Positions 1 through 10,165 of a DNA stretch of 64,000 nucleotides are shown in pieces. This stretch comes from Massospora cicadina (lineage: Eukaryota > Entomophthoromycota > Entomophthoromycetes > Entomophthorales > Entomophthoraceae): contig JAKSZP010009514.1 in the NCBI GenBank assembly GCA_022478985.1, positions 1 to 64,000 of the forward strand. Reading direction: 5' to 3'. Each line of letters opens with the position of its first letter. Within the stretch, counting starts at the first letter, position 1. The position numbers and the translations under genes were made by a program. The notes beneath the pieces are model-generated. The model did no database searches. It had not been told where the DNA came from and saw only the letters and a list, made by a program, of their open reading frames with translations.

Positions 1-313
1 GCTGGGCACCCTGCATGAGGTATCGTCAGTGGGTGAGTGACCACACCACTGCCGCTAACTTCTTATCATATATAGGCCACGCTTTCTTAGTTGATTTGAA
101 CTTTCAGGAGAAATAGGCCACCAGATGTTCAGCTCCTTCATGCTCCTGTAGCAGTATGGCGCCCACTGCCACTGATGAGGCATCTCAAGCTACTTTAAAG
201 GGAAGAGAGGTGTCAGTATGATGCAGGACTGGGGATGTGAGAAAGACCTCCTTAATAGACTCAAAGGCCTGCTGGTATTTGGGGGACCACTTGAAAGGAA
301 CATTATTCCCTGT
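1..313 (-). pseudogene. Element C RNase H domain fragment
   Basis: Read on the minus strand, this gives FKWSPKYQQAFESIKEVF, then a segment with SVAVGAILLQEHEGAEH and VAYFS. That is the start of the RNase H-like domain that follows reverse transcriptase in Gypsy Pol (compare WTPKCQQTFESIKEVF in element G at 19677-19297). RNase H removes the RNA strand of the RNA/DNA hybrid during reverse transcription. Two in-frame stops are visible, so it is dead. The domain continues beyond position 1 and is separated from its upstream half (2095-2347) by element T. Confidence 0.8.
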
Positions 314-911
314 TGTAATGAACGGAAACACCACAGTTCCATCTGCCATATAGTTTTACATATTGCTTTAGTGCACCGACAAGCAACCAATATGGCCTAA
401 GCATGTAAAGAGGTATGGGGCACTGACAAGCAGCCAAACATTCACCTCTCATTGGTGGGCTATGTAAGTCCTCTGTGTGGTTGCTCCAACCCAACCATGT
501 AAAAGCTCTTCAAAACAGAAACACCTGAAAAAGACCACAGGTATGAGAGGTATGTAAACCCCAAAAGATCTTTTTATTTTTATTCTGGATCATAAAAACC
601 AAGGCGCCCGCTGACCAGAGCTTGTCTGGGAGGCAACTGACAATGCTCCCCAGGAAGGGAATGCTAGGGTCCTTATAGAATTTCCAAAGTCAGCTTCAGA
701 AATAGGCATGCGCGCCTTATAAAGGCAGCGCTTTGGGGACCTCACCTGAGCTATCAATTAAGGTCGCACAAGCCTAATTAACAGCTCAGGAGAGGCAAAA
801 CCCAATGTCTGAAAAGACCAAACTAAAGATGTTTTAAAGCAATCCAGATCAGATTTAGAAAATCCGAATCTGAGTAGGAATGTAACTAACAAGATGATCT
901 CATCCAGTACA
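314..911. repeat. LTR of element T, left copy
   Basis: 598 bp, TGTAATGAACGG to CCAGTACA. It aligns over its whole length with 1496-2094, including shared AACATTCACCTCTCATTGGT and a GGATCATAAAAACCAA stretch. The left TSD CCTGT is at 309-313. Short open frames in it are not conserved as protein. Confidence 0.88.
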
Positions 912-1495
912 TCACCCCCCGCTTAGAGGAAAACCCCTTCCTGAAGAGGGGCCCCTCGGTGGAAGGCCCCCACAATGAGGGCTTCCTGGGGCGAGTTACC
1001 TTGAGCCCCAGGAAAATTAGCCCAGATAAGCTTCTAGCCCCTCAAAGAAACACAGATGGCAGGATCAAATGCCTCTGGGCTGCCAGAATCAGCCCACCTG
1101 GCACGAGGAGGCATGACCAGCACGTGGCTGTGTTGCGCCCCCCTCCCAGGCCCCCGTTGGTGATGGTCTTCCCATCCCAGCTGGGAAGGCACTTTTGCCA
1201 AGGAAGCACAAGAGGGGCACGCAGTCCAGCGCAGCTGGGTGTCTGACCCCTTTCCGGGTGGGCCATCTGAGGGGTGAGGGGGCCCTGCTGGGACAGGACC
1301 CTTGATGCCACTAATCCCTGGTAAGCAGGAGGCCCCACTAGGAAATTGAACTGATGGTCACTTCAAGTCCAGGGTTGGCCATCAGTCACCAGCTCCCACC
1401 AGTACTGGTTCCTCGACAACTGGGACCAAATGGCCACTGAGGTTGGTTCAAACTGGGGATCAGCAGCATAGCGAAAAAGTGGACTTTGGAAATAA
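912..1495. other. Internal region of element T
   Basis: 584 bp between the two LTRs, more GC-rich than the LTRs. Open frames (minus 1338-1042, plus 959-1246) overlap on opposite strands and resemble no family I know, so I do not call a gene. No tRNA primer-binding site beginning TGG adjoins either LTR. Confidence 0.6.
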
Positions 1496-2094
1496 TGTAA
1501 CAAACGGAAACACCCCAGTTCCATCCGCCATATAGTTTTACATATTGTTTTAATGAACTGACAAGCAACCAAAATGGCCTAACCAAGTGGGAAAGGTTTG
1601 GGGCACCAACAAGCAGCCAAACATTCACCTCTCATTGGTGGGCTATGTAAGTCCTCTGTGTGGTTGGTCAACCCAACCATGTGAAAGCTCTTCAAAACAG
1701 AAACACCCAAATAAGACCACAGGTATATGAGGTATTTGAACCCCAAAACATCCTTTTATTTTTATTCTGGATCATAAAAACCAAAACGCCCGCCAACCAG
1801 AGCTTGTCTGGGGAGCAACTGACAATGCTCCCCAGGAAGGGAATGCTAGGGTCCTCATATAATTTATAAAGTCAGCTTCAGAAATGGGCACATGCGCCTT
1901 ATAAGGGCAGCACCTCGGGGACCTCACCCAAGCTATCAAGTTATGCTCGCACAAGCCTAATTGACAGCTCAGTTGAGGCACAACCCAATTTCTGAAATGA
2001 CCAAACTAAAAATGTTTTAAATCGATCTGACTCAGATTCAGAAAATCTGAATCCAAGCTGGAATGTAATGAACGAGATGCTCTCATCCGTTACA
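1496..2094. repeat. LTR of element T, right copy
   Basis: 599 bp, TGTAACAAACGG to CCGTTACA. It pairs with 314-911. The right TSD CCTGT follows at 2095-2099. The motif TGTAATGAACG occurs again near this LTR's own 3' end (about 2064-2074), an internal echo of the LTR start. Confidence 0.88.
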
Positions 2095-2347
2095 CCTGTG
2101 AGGTGGTGAAGGGGTGCCACTAGTTGGGCGAGGGCTGGGGAAAATTTTTTTAAAAAGAATACTGTGCTGAGGAAGCAGCAAAGTTGCTTTTGCGTAGTTG
2201 AGGTAGCCATGACTGGATAGCCTCAAGCTTGCAGTTGGGACTTCATATCCATCCTTCAAGACAAGGTTGCCTAAGAAGGTCACCTTTTTCCTGAAGAATT
2301 CGCACTTGGAAGGTTTCATGAAAAGTCCTGCCTTGTGGAGGGCTGCC
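2095..2347 (-). pseudogene. Element C reverse transcriptase, C-terminal (connection) fragment
   Basis: The minus strand reads ALHKAGLF, then KPSKCEFFRKKVTFLGN and LVLKDGY: the conserved end of the Gypsy reverse transcriptase palm and thumb (compare KPSKCEFYKEEVTFLEN in element G). Downstream it decays and meets element T at 2094. Upstream it is cut at 2347 by solo LTR S1, whose TSD CTGCC occupies 2343-2347. The missing upstream half is at 24091-23454. Confidence 0.82.
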
Positions 2348-3080
2348 TGTAAGGAGATTGTCTATAGCTCTCCTGTTCTCAGTGTGGTAGTGCATGGTGC
2401 ACAGGGCCAAAGACAGGGAACTAGCCATTATTACAAAAGGTACTAGAGCCCAGCAGAGGGTGCTGGAGCAATCATAACTTAAGTAAAGAAGTTTGATCTT
2501 AATAGCAAATAAATCAAAAGCAACGCGGTACACAATGGAAGAAGGGGTAAGCGTCCCAGGTTGGAGGGGTCCTGGTCGACCCAATGGTGCATGATGGGAT
2601 AACCTAATCATATTCAAAATGGAATAATTAACATAGTGTGAGACCTTCTCAAAGAGGTCCATGCACAGGATCGTCAGAGATAACATAAATAAACAGAAAA
2701 GTGGGAAAAGTTTAATGGTAGAAGTCAACCAACAAGGAATATTGGTCACAAAAATCAAATTAAAACAACATTGGGTAATTTAGGGTCTGCCAAAGTGGTC
2801 CCAGCACTGATTCATCAATAGACAAACGCTCCCATCCAAATTAGTAGAATACACAAAAACTGACTTCACTCAAGTAATTTAATGATGTTGTACTCTACAC
2901 AAACGTGTAATTTTATAAATGGAATGGGTTTTAAACCCCTATTACTCAATCAACTAAATCAAACTGTCATCATTAATTGAGCATCTCATCCGTTTTAACG
3001 CCTGAGCTGACCCAAGGGGCTGGGCGTTATGCACCTCACTAGTACCAGCCTGGGCATATTTGGCTTGTACCCAGCGTTGG
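2348..3080 (+). repeat. Solo LTR S1, 5' part
   Basis: Starts TGTAAGGAGATTG after TSD CTGCC (2343-2347). Together with 23343-23453 it forms an 844 bp LTR ending ACCATGACA, followed by CTGCC at 23454-23458. Termini (TGTAAG...CATGACA) match the long LTR family of G and S2. It is split by element G, whose TSD GTTGG is at 3076-3080 and 23338-23342. It is shorter than its relatives and I cannot follow the LTR-encoded protein through it. Confidence 0.75.
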
Positions 3081-4511
3081 TGTCATGGAAACGGCAGAAG
3101 AATTTTAGACCAGCCTGCCAGTCAGGATGCATAAGCACCCAAAAAGCAAGCCAGAATGCCAGAGGCACTGCCAACTGAACAACGTTGTATGGAACTGGGC
3201 ATTGCGCAATGATGAATTGTTGGTGTAGAACAACAGTGAGCATGATCTCAAGGACAAACCAAATTGGGCCCACCCCAGACCCTGGGGGTCTTACTGCAGG
3301 GGGCGGAATCACCAAAATAGTTTCAATAAGTTCACCAGTATACGGGGTTGTTTTGACTGGGGAGACAAGGGGGTGGATCCTTTCATGTAGATGGTGGATG
3401 TAAAGCCACAAAATGCCAGTATACTGTTGTCAGAAGTTCATGATAGCAGGGTTAAAGTGCCAGAAGTATGATTCTCTGAATCCATTTGATGACGGTGGGG
3501 GCCATAGTGACCACAAGTACTGGTAGAGCCCATCCAGTTTATGGACCAATGGGCCACCAGGGAAAAGCCATCGGGGATGCATCCAGAAGAAAATTAACAA
3601 AATAAAAATTGATTGGTTTTTTGGCAAAGTTTTATTGCAAAGGAAAAGGAAGAAAATCGACCAACAATTTTCTCAGTGCAATGCAACTGATTAAATAGTG
3701 GTCAATAAGGGCAGTAACAAGCTGGGATCAGGACCCTCAATTTTGACCTAACTGGCGAAATATTTGGGATTGGGTGGATTAGTTCACTGGGAACTGACAT
3801 TGAAGAATTTGGTGATGGGCCGAGTCGCTGTCAGTTTGACCTCAAACGTCCAAACCAAGGCTCATCTACATTTCTGATGGTTGGCATGACAATGTTTAGC
3901 CCAACAAGCAGCGGGAATCCCCCAAGGCCACCCCATGTAGGGGCGGGCCCATTTGGTTGGGAATGGGTTTGGGATGCCCAACCTGCCCATTCTCGGTCAC
4001 CGGGACATTTGTTTGGTCAGTGGCGTTTCATCAGGCGCACCACCTGATTTGCCATTGGGGAGCTTCGATCCCTCATTTATGGTGTCTGATGCTGTTACCT
4101 GCCCATTGGGGATGATCCCCAACAATTTTGGGAGAGGGGTGATTTTTTCGATTGTCATGTTAACTGAACCAAAACTGTCAGGCATTCCAACCAATAGATC
4201 AGTCTTCATACCTTTTTGACCATCTGGAATCTGAACATTGGGCTGATTGCTGCTTGAATTAGTTCAGGTCAATTTCATTTTGATGACCTTGTCACAGATT
4301 TCGCTGATTCCCTGTAGCAGTTCTGCTGAGGTGAGTGTGGGTACTGGAGGCGGGATCCAAAGTGGAAGAGCTGTTACCCAGCGCTTGTCTACCATGTGAG
4401 TAAGATCTCCCCTGAGTAATGAGGGGTACAGCCATCCTCTTTGGTGCCTTCTTGCTCAGAAACAGGAAAATGGCCCAAGAAATGCCCAGAGGACATTCCC
4501 CGGGACTTACA
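3081..4511 (-). repeat. 3' LTR of element G
   Basis: 1431 bp. On the coding strand it starts TGTAAGTCCCGGGG next to the polypurine tract and ends CCATGACA at 3081. A promoter-like TATTTAA is at 3697-3691 and a poly(A) signal AATAAA at 3636-3631, dividing it into U3 (4511 to about 3690) and R-U5. U3 carries the MAVPLITQG reading frame, which is also open in the 5' LTR; U5 carries hydrophobic coding-like sequence. Confidence 0.88.
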
Positions 4512-5215
4512 TTAACCTTTCCTTTTTCCAAGGGAAGGGCCCCACCAATGGAAAACTGCATGAGAGCCACATTCTTATGTGCCTTGGGTAACTTGATCGC
4601 CATAATCATCGCGACTTTTTGGGGGGGACGGGGAGCTTTGGGGTCAGATATATGGAACTCTTCAACCAGTTCCATACAGTTTGTGCAATCTCGTGCCTTG
4701 ACCCAACTGTTTTCATATGCCAGATACCCTTTCCAGTCCACGAGGTATTGTACAGATTGTCGGGATTTTTGAGATGACTGGTATTTTCTACCTAAGCCTA
4801 TTCCCCATTTTTGACAATGATCAGTTCAGGTTCCGTAGGGATCGCACCCTTGAAGGGCAACAGCTGGTAAACATGAAAGATGGGGCGCTGTTTACAATGA
4901 GCAGGGAGCTTCAACTGGAACGCACCATTGCCCAAGACCTCCTCCACCAAATGGGGGCCTGAGCGTTTAATAGCGAACTTATGGGAAGGGACCTGAATTC
5001 TTAAATGATGGGTGTCAAGCATAACATAGGAGCCCACCGTTAAATTGTGACTCAGGAGCATCTTGCAATCCGCGAACAGCTTGTAGTCATCTATGGCTTT
5101 GGTGAGGTGTTCCTGGACTAAGGATTGAGTTGACCTGATATGTTCAGCATGGTCCGTGGCATCTTGAACCTTGGGCCGCAAGCAAGGTCCAACTGAAAAC
5201 GAAGAATAAACCAAC
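4292..5215 (-). pseudogene. Element G integrase C-terminal domain plus chromodomain
   Basis: The upstream frame carries CLRPKVQDATDHAEHI and IFHVYQLLPF, the spacer and C-terminal fold after the integrase core (HVSxLxPF-like motif). After a frame change near 4798, the next frame reads QYLVDWKGYLAYENSW and CMELVEEFH, a chromodomain with its aromatic residues; in chromoviruses this domain directs integration toward marked chromatin. The frame then passes PLEKGK, encoded by the polypurine tract, and ends inside the 3' LTR at 4292. The integrase core lies at 18602-18155, separated by element E (TSD CCAAC at 5211-5215). Confidence 0.85.
4512..4531 (-). promoter_or_regulatory. Polypurine tract of element G
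   Basis: Coding strand TTGGAAAAAGGAAAGGTTAA lies directly before the 3' LTR start TGTAAG. A polypurine tract in this place primes plus-strand DNA synthesis. It is also translated as PLEKGK in the open pol frame. Confidence 0.8.
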
Positions 5216-5829
5216 TGTTGAATCTTGGCAATTTGGTAAGTACCCGCTAAAGGGGTTTTTATACAGGATTTCCCCCATTGAACAATTAGAACAGTCAATA
5301 TGATGATCACCAGTTCCTTGGTACTCCTTTAACCACTTATTTTAATAATAAACACAGGAGCAATTTCCCAATTACTTCTGTATTAAAGGAATAAATCTTC
5401 AGCTGATCCTTCCTTTGTCCGCTCTCTTCCTCTCTCTTCTTTCTTCACTTAATCCAAGACAAGACCTCCAGTCTCCTTGTTTCACTGATATCTCAGCGGC
5501 CTCTGCCAGTACTGACTCTTCCGCTTAGTTTATTCATGTCGCCATCTTTTCATTGGTTTCAGAATATTATTCTTTAATTATCTATCACCTTGATTTGAGG
5601 TGATCTAAAACCCTTTTTTCAGATGTCAACATCGCCTCATCTCCCTATTTTGAAGGCAACCCAATAAGACCCATTATGACCCATTATTGCCTTATCTTAA
5701 ATTGACCAATCACTTATAGCTCTGAATCATCCTCAGCGGATTCTGCTCATTGATCTTTTGGCGGAATTCCTCCACTGATCCTCATGGTCTTAATAGTGGC
5801 TTGTTGTCCAGTCATATAAATTCTCAACA
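5216..5829 (-). repeat. 3' LTR of element E
   Basis: 614 bp, aligned end to end with 17531-18154. Plus-strand ends are TGTTGAATCTTGG and TCTCAACA. A CCTCTCTTCTTTCTTC stretch and GACCCATTATGACCCATTAT, a short tandem, are inside. Left TSD CCAAC at 5211-5215. Confidence 0.88.
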
Positions 5830-5844
5830 TTACCCCCCCCCTTT
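5830..5844 (-). promoter_or_regulatory. Polypurine tract of element E
   Basis: Coding strand AAAGGGGGGGGGTAA abuts the 3' LTR. The sister element D has CAAGGAGGGGGTAA at the same place (29956-29943). Confidence 0.82.
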
Positions 5845-5863
5845 GACTGGATGATAAGCTGTA

Positions 5864-7222
5864 TTCCTCTTTTTTCTGTAATCACTATGAGAGTCATTCC
5901 GCGCCAACATCTGCAAGTTCATGAGTACACTTTCTTCTACAGGTTGTGGTTAGGGCCAGAATTACCCAACCCAGGCCATATTCCACTTCCCCGGTTCCCA
6001 TTTCCCCCAGCTGATGAAAATGAGGCTGACGTGGACCTCACAACTGTACTGACCCAGGAAGAGATGTTTCACGAGTTTGGCAGTCACTTAGCCTCCTGGC
6101 GCGCCCCCTTTGGGGACATTGTGGCCCAGCTCTGGTGGGGAGGGGAGCGGAGTCAAGGGCCTACTCATAACAAAACAGCCCGACTTTTGGCGAGAGGCTT
6201 TAGTCGCCTAGTGCTTCCAACTCTTATAGAACCCCATCCGGTGCCTCTGTCCATACAGAGGATGCTGTGCTTTGTGCAGTGGGTGATAGCCTGCTGGTCA
6301 GGGTCATTTTCTAGATCTCCTACTCACTTTCAATCCTTAAGGGTAAACTTCTGCAACAACTGATTAACTCGCCTTTTGTTCCATGGTCACCGCGGCATTC
6401 ACCGCCCTCAGTGCTGACAATCCATCACAGTACCTTCCCATCATGGCGTTCATATGTAACTTAATTTTTCATCTTGCCACCGCTTTAGGTTCATGAATAG
6501 AGCAGCACCGGACAGTTCTTTAATGGGCCCGCCACATGGCATTCACCGCAACTGCTCCTCTTCTGATAGCACATCCAAGCATGGAGGACTTCCTTGTGGA
6601 TTGCCTGGCCTTGGGCGCAGCTTTTTCTCCTCGAGCTGGCACACACCTGATCACTTGCCACCCCTTACAACTTTGGCCCCCTTTGTTGGCGTATTCCTTG
6701 ATTTCCTGGGAGATTAACGCATGTGGTTACAAGCGCTGCTCTTCATGGGACAGGAACAGTTCTGACTTGATCAACCAGCTAAACTCTCTCCACCTCATCT
6801 GTTACCATAAAATCCCATCCATCCTCCTCTCCTTGTTCCGTTGCACCGTCCTCTCCAATTTGACCTAGCGTAATGGCCCAAAGGCGGACATCAGCCCCTT
6901 CACTATCACCTTGGCAGCCTTTGCCTCCACCCCCAACCCCAGTCAAGTCCATAGAAACTACGGCGCTTCTGAAGCAGCAGAAGAAGAAACACAGGTCCCA
7001 TCAATCAAAGCAAAAAGAACATCGCAGGAAGCTGAAAAAAGACAGGAAGACAAAAACAGCAAAGTGAAAGACCTCAAAGGACAACCTGCAGTTAAAATTT
7101 TTTCTAGCACTCACACATATATATTTATATGATATGTATTATTATCTTTCTTTTTGTTCATTTATATCTATTTCTTATTTTATTTTATTTTTTTGTTATT
7201 TTATTTTTATTATTATTTATTT
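5864..7222 (+). other. Unexplained 1.36 kb segment inserted in element E between LTR side and integrase
   Basis: In sister element D the polypurine tract is followed within a few tens of bases by the integrase end. In E the same flanks (GATAAGCTGTATT on the left, TATTGCTGCTTATATGG on the right) are pushed about 1.36 kb apart. The plus strand, antisense to E, holds open frames: 5851-6363 (containing NPGHIPLPRFPFPPADENEA and LASWRAPFGDIVAQLWWGGE), 6536-6868, and a lysine-rich end at 6873-7067 (QKKKHRSHQSKQKEHRRKLK). It ends in a T/A-rich tract (7129-7222). I recognise no family. It could be a decayed captured gene, a fragment of another element or element-specific sequence. A single TATT at each junction is too short to prove a TSD. 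Confidence 0.45.
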
Positions 7223-7233
7223 TTATTGCTGCT

Positions 7234-7253
7234 TATATGGTTGAAGGAACTTT
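7234..7253. repeat. Left target-site duplication of LINE-1 (20 bp)
   Basis: TATATGGTTGAAGGAACTTT, repeated exactly at 12593-12612. A long TSD of this kind is made by target-primed reverse transcription. Confidence 0.92.
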
Positions 7254-7568
7254 TCTCTCTCATTGCAATCACTTTTGCAACTTATTCAATTCAATTTTCT
7301 TTCTCATAACAATCAATTTAGTTACCTTAACTTTTCTTTCTCGTTGCAAACACTTTTGCAACCCATTCAATTTAAGACTAAATCTAGTTTGATAATCTCA
7401 CAGAGGAAATTAGTCTGCGCCCATGTCTGGGAGCAGTTGGGCAATTAAGGCAAGAGGAGAAGGCGGAAGGCCCGCGGCCTCTAATGTTCAAAAACGCCCC
7501 GGAGAATCTGGCAGAATAGAAAAAAATCTCAAAAAACTGGCGGTCACAATTTCCCCAGAGATACTCAC
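7254..7568 (+). other. LINE-1 5' leader with 81 bp monomers
   Basis: TTGCAATCACTTTTGCAAC at 7263 recurs as TTGCAAACACTTTTGCAAC at 7344, an 81 bp period; LINE-2 begins at the equivalent of the second monomer. LINE 5' ends often carry such promoter monomers. The frame from ATG 7423 (MSGSSW) is short and is followed in both copies by the better conserved frame at 7569, so I treat 7423 as leader. Confidence 0.6.
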
Positions 7569-8857
7569 ATGGCAAGCACGATGCAACCAGTACATCAACA
7601 CGCCACATTCCCAGCCACTTTCATTGGTGGAATTCAGAGTCCGGTGTATCTGGACATCCAAAAAACGGCCTTATGGGAAAAATTTTGTGAAGATGTACAC
7701 AAAATTTTCCCAACCGCGGTGTACGTTGCACCTCACTCCATGTTGCACGGTTGGCTGGACCTAGGTTTCAAAAGCAAAATAGCAGCAGATGAGGCTGCAG
7801 CAGTGCGCATAGTGGTCAACCTCCCCGAAGGGCAATGGGTCGTCAAAACCAAGTGCACCAGATGAACAAAAAAACCAAATTTTCCTCACATTTGACTTTT
7901 TGCCTACTATGGTAAAACGTGACATTTTGGAGCACCACCTGAAAGATGGTCTCGCCATATATGGCGAATTACAATCTTTCAATATGCAACGTTTCACGCT
8001 GATGCCACACCTTTGCACTGGCAAAGCCATTGCAGTTCTGACCCCAACTGAGGAGATTGCAAAGGACCTAACCCAGATCCCACACTCCACCTTTATTGAC
8101 ATCGCAGGGCATACCACCCACCCATTCTGGGTAACCGTGGACAGCGCGCCCCCCATTTGCACCCACTGTGACATGTTCGGCCATAAGGCGCACGCATGCC
8201 CCATCAAGGAGGGCGTCACATTCCAAGAGCACCCCTCGGCGGCCATGGCCAGCGGAGAGGCGCACTACAAACCAACCGCAAGCACCAAGGAGGCTTTCCT
8301 GTGGGGAGCACAAGGCTGCTACCTATTGGTAAAGCCTGTCTCCCCGCAGGAGTGGAAGAAGGCAAGCAGGCCCATAGGGCCGCGGCCAAGGAAGCGGCCA
8401 AGGCCACCACCACCATCCCAAACTCACAACACCAGGAGGACATGGAGACCTTCGTGGTGGAAGCGACTTGGGAATCCATCACCCAATCAGATTGGGAGGC
8501 CCATGCCAAGTGGGCCACTCAATCCGAGGATCTGATGGGAGATTCAATCTCACCCAATCGCTGCACCCAAGCTCCAGTCAAAACCAACTTGGGACCTATC
8601 CCAACTGAAAAAAAAATTTTGCCCCACTTGACAGTGCACCGAACCTATCCACACCACAAAAAATTCGTCCGACGTCGGGAAAACAAAAAGCAAAGGCCAA
8701 AGCCAATGTGACTCTTTCTGCAAAAATTAATAAAAACCCCAATAGCATTGCTACTAACACCCGCGCTGCTGTGAAAGCCCGTGGGGACCTTGAAGAGGCT
8801 GGTGGGCCCAGGGGCCCACCCCTCGCACCTAAGGTGTGAAGGGGAAACCTTCACTCT
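7569..8857 (+). pseudogene. LINE-1 ORF1: nucleic-acid-binding protein with CCHC zinc knuckle
   Basis: The start at ATG 7569 (MASTMQPVHQH) opens a frame with SPVYLDIQKTALWEKF. After a stop near 7863 the same protein resumes from about 7900 (KRDILEHHLKDGLAIYGE, which looks like an RRM-type fold) and reaches the knuckle CTHCDMFGHKAHAC (CX2CX4HX4C, about 8158-8199). A further frame change near 8340 leads to QAHRAAAKEAAKATTTIPNS. LINE ORF1 proteins coat the element RNA. The LINE-2 copy keeps 381 codons open, which shows these breaks are lesions of this copy. The ORF ends about two bases before the ORF2 ATG at 8862. Confidence 0.8.
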
Positions 8858-8861
8858 AGGG

Positions 8862-10165
8862 ATGCTGAATATCGCCAGACTCAAGGCCTCCCCATCCCGG
8901 GCTATGAAACTGAGTTCTTACAAAACAATTTACCTGTGGATATCCTGGCCATCCAGGAATCCCACTGTCCATGAGGTTCTGAGGAAGCTTGGAAAACAAT
9001 GCTCCTACCATCCCTATCCTTTTGGTCAAAGCACTGTGGGGTGCTAATTCAGAAAAATAATTTTTTCAAATTCACATCCTCAGAAACATTCCTAAATGTC
9101 TGAGTGCTTGTTGTCACCTTCTCGTGGGCTGATGTTGCACACACAATCGTCAACATTTATGCCCCAAACGGTGCACATGAGTGTTGGGAATTTTTCTCGT
9201 CGGTCAAATCCCTCCTGCTACCCCCAATTCTTTCCTAGTTGGTGACATGAACTGTTGGCTAACCTCACCAACGGACCAGTGGCCGCCCTCACCCCACGCC
9301 CCACAGGGTCACATAGAACTATGCATTCTAATTGCCACCCTTGGGTTAATGGATGTGCTGCCATGACATGCCCCACTGCTTGAAAACATGACGCGTCCCC
9401 ACGTCCACAATGGCCAATTAAGGTCCATGACCCACATTGACCTTATTCTAATGCCGGCGAAATTCTAACCCCACATCTCTTACTTCAAAACAACGAAAAT
9501 GGAATTCTCCGACCACCAACTGGTCTCAATAACATACCACTTACCCGTCACAGTTGCAAAGGCCCCACATTGGTGCAAAATCCGCCCCCCAAGCTCGCAT
9601 CGCCAGGATTTTCCACGTGGGTGGAAGAGGCAACTTTGGCAAAATCGTTTGTTGCACCAAATTGCGTGGACCCCATTTCCACATGGGCAACTTTCAAAGA
9701 GGACATAATCTGCCACTATCGCCATCTCTCCTCCAGACGCTCATGAGCCACAAAAGCGGTTATCTCGCACGCGCTGGTGGAATTGGCCCACTTGGAGTCC
9801 AACATTCCAGTCACAGGATACAGCCCTGCATGGGGCCGGAAGTGGGCGGAGGTAGCCGCCCACCTCAACGCACTCAAAAGGCAACACAAACATCAGGTTT
9901 GTGTCCAATACAGGGCCACATGCATCACTAAAGGTGACAAGTGCACCACATACTTCTTTAAAAAATTTTCACACCACGCCAGAGCGTGGCCTGCACACAG
10001 GTGTGAAGATCGGATAATTCCATTGTGGACACACTGGCCAAAGTGGCAATCAAAACGCAAAAATATTACTCCGAGTTATACCAAGCTGAACCAATTCAGC
10101 TGGCTGAAATGGCAGAATTTCTCAACTGAGCTCATATCCACACCATTTTCTGATACCCAGAAATA
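8862..10165 (+). pseudogene. LINE-1 ORF2 endonuclease domain and linker (decayed)
   Basis: Begins MLNIARLKASPSRAM at ATG 8862, the N-terminal strand of the apurinic/apyrimidinic-type endonuclease. Later pieces are VGDMNCWLTSPTDQW (about 9238-9282), and EFSDHQLVSITYH (about 9501-9540), the SDH catalytic motif near the domain end. The linker continues through 9777-10165 in shifting frames. The endonuclease nicks the target to start reverse transcription. More broken than the LINE-2 copy, with stops in all frames between the motifs. Confidence 0.72.

Larger units (their letters stand above)
314..2094. mobile_element. Element T: short TRIM-like LTR retrotransposon without pol
   Basis: Two direct repeats of 598 and 599 bp flank a 584 bp centre. 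The LTRs start TGTAAYRAACGG and end GTACA or CCGTTACA, giving TG...CA ends with short inverted termini. The element is bracketed by CCTGT at 309-313 and 2095-2099, the 5 bp TSD of an LTR-element insertion. It interrupts element C between the reverse transcriptase connection and RNase H. The centre has no recognisable gag or pol, so T must have moved with another element's proteins. Strand is uncertain: a G-rich tract abuts one LTR on the minus strand (912-922) and a purine-rich tract abuts the other on the plus strand (about 1470-1495). Confidence 0.88.

Noticed and set aside
2243..2758. 171-codon minus-strand frame as a gene
   Set aside because: It runs across the junction of element C and solo LTR S1 and reads LTR sequence on its non-coding strand.
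6342..6488. Possible intron (GTAAAC to TTTAG) in the antisense segment of element E
   Set aside because: Joining the proposed exons meets a stop codon immediately in the required frame.
7129..7233. Hydrophobic frame MICIIIFLFVHLYLF as a membrane protein
   Set aside because: It is a T/A-rich low-complexity tract at the end of the unexplained segment in element E.
8196..8711. Second plus-strand gene overlapping LINE-1 ORF1
   Set aside because: Its C-terminal half is the continuation of ORF1 after a frameshift; LINE-2 has both parts in one frame.
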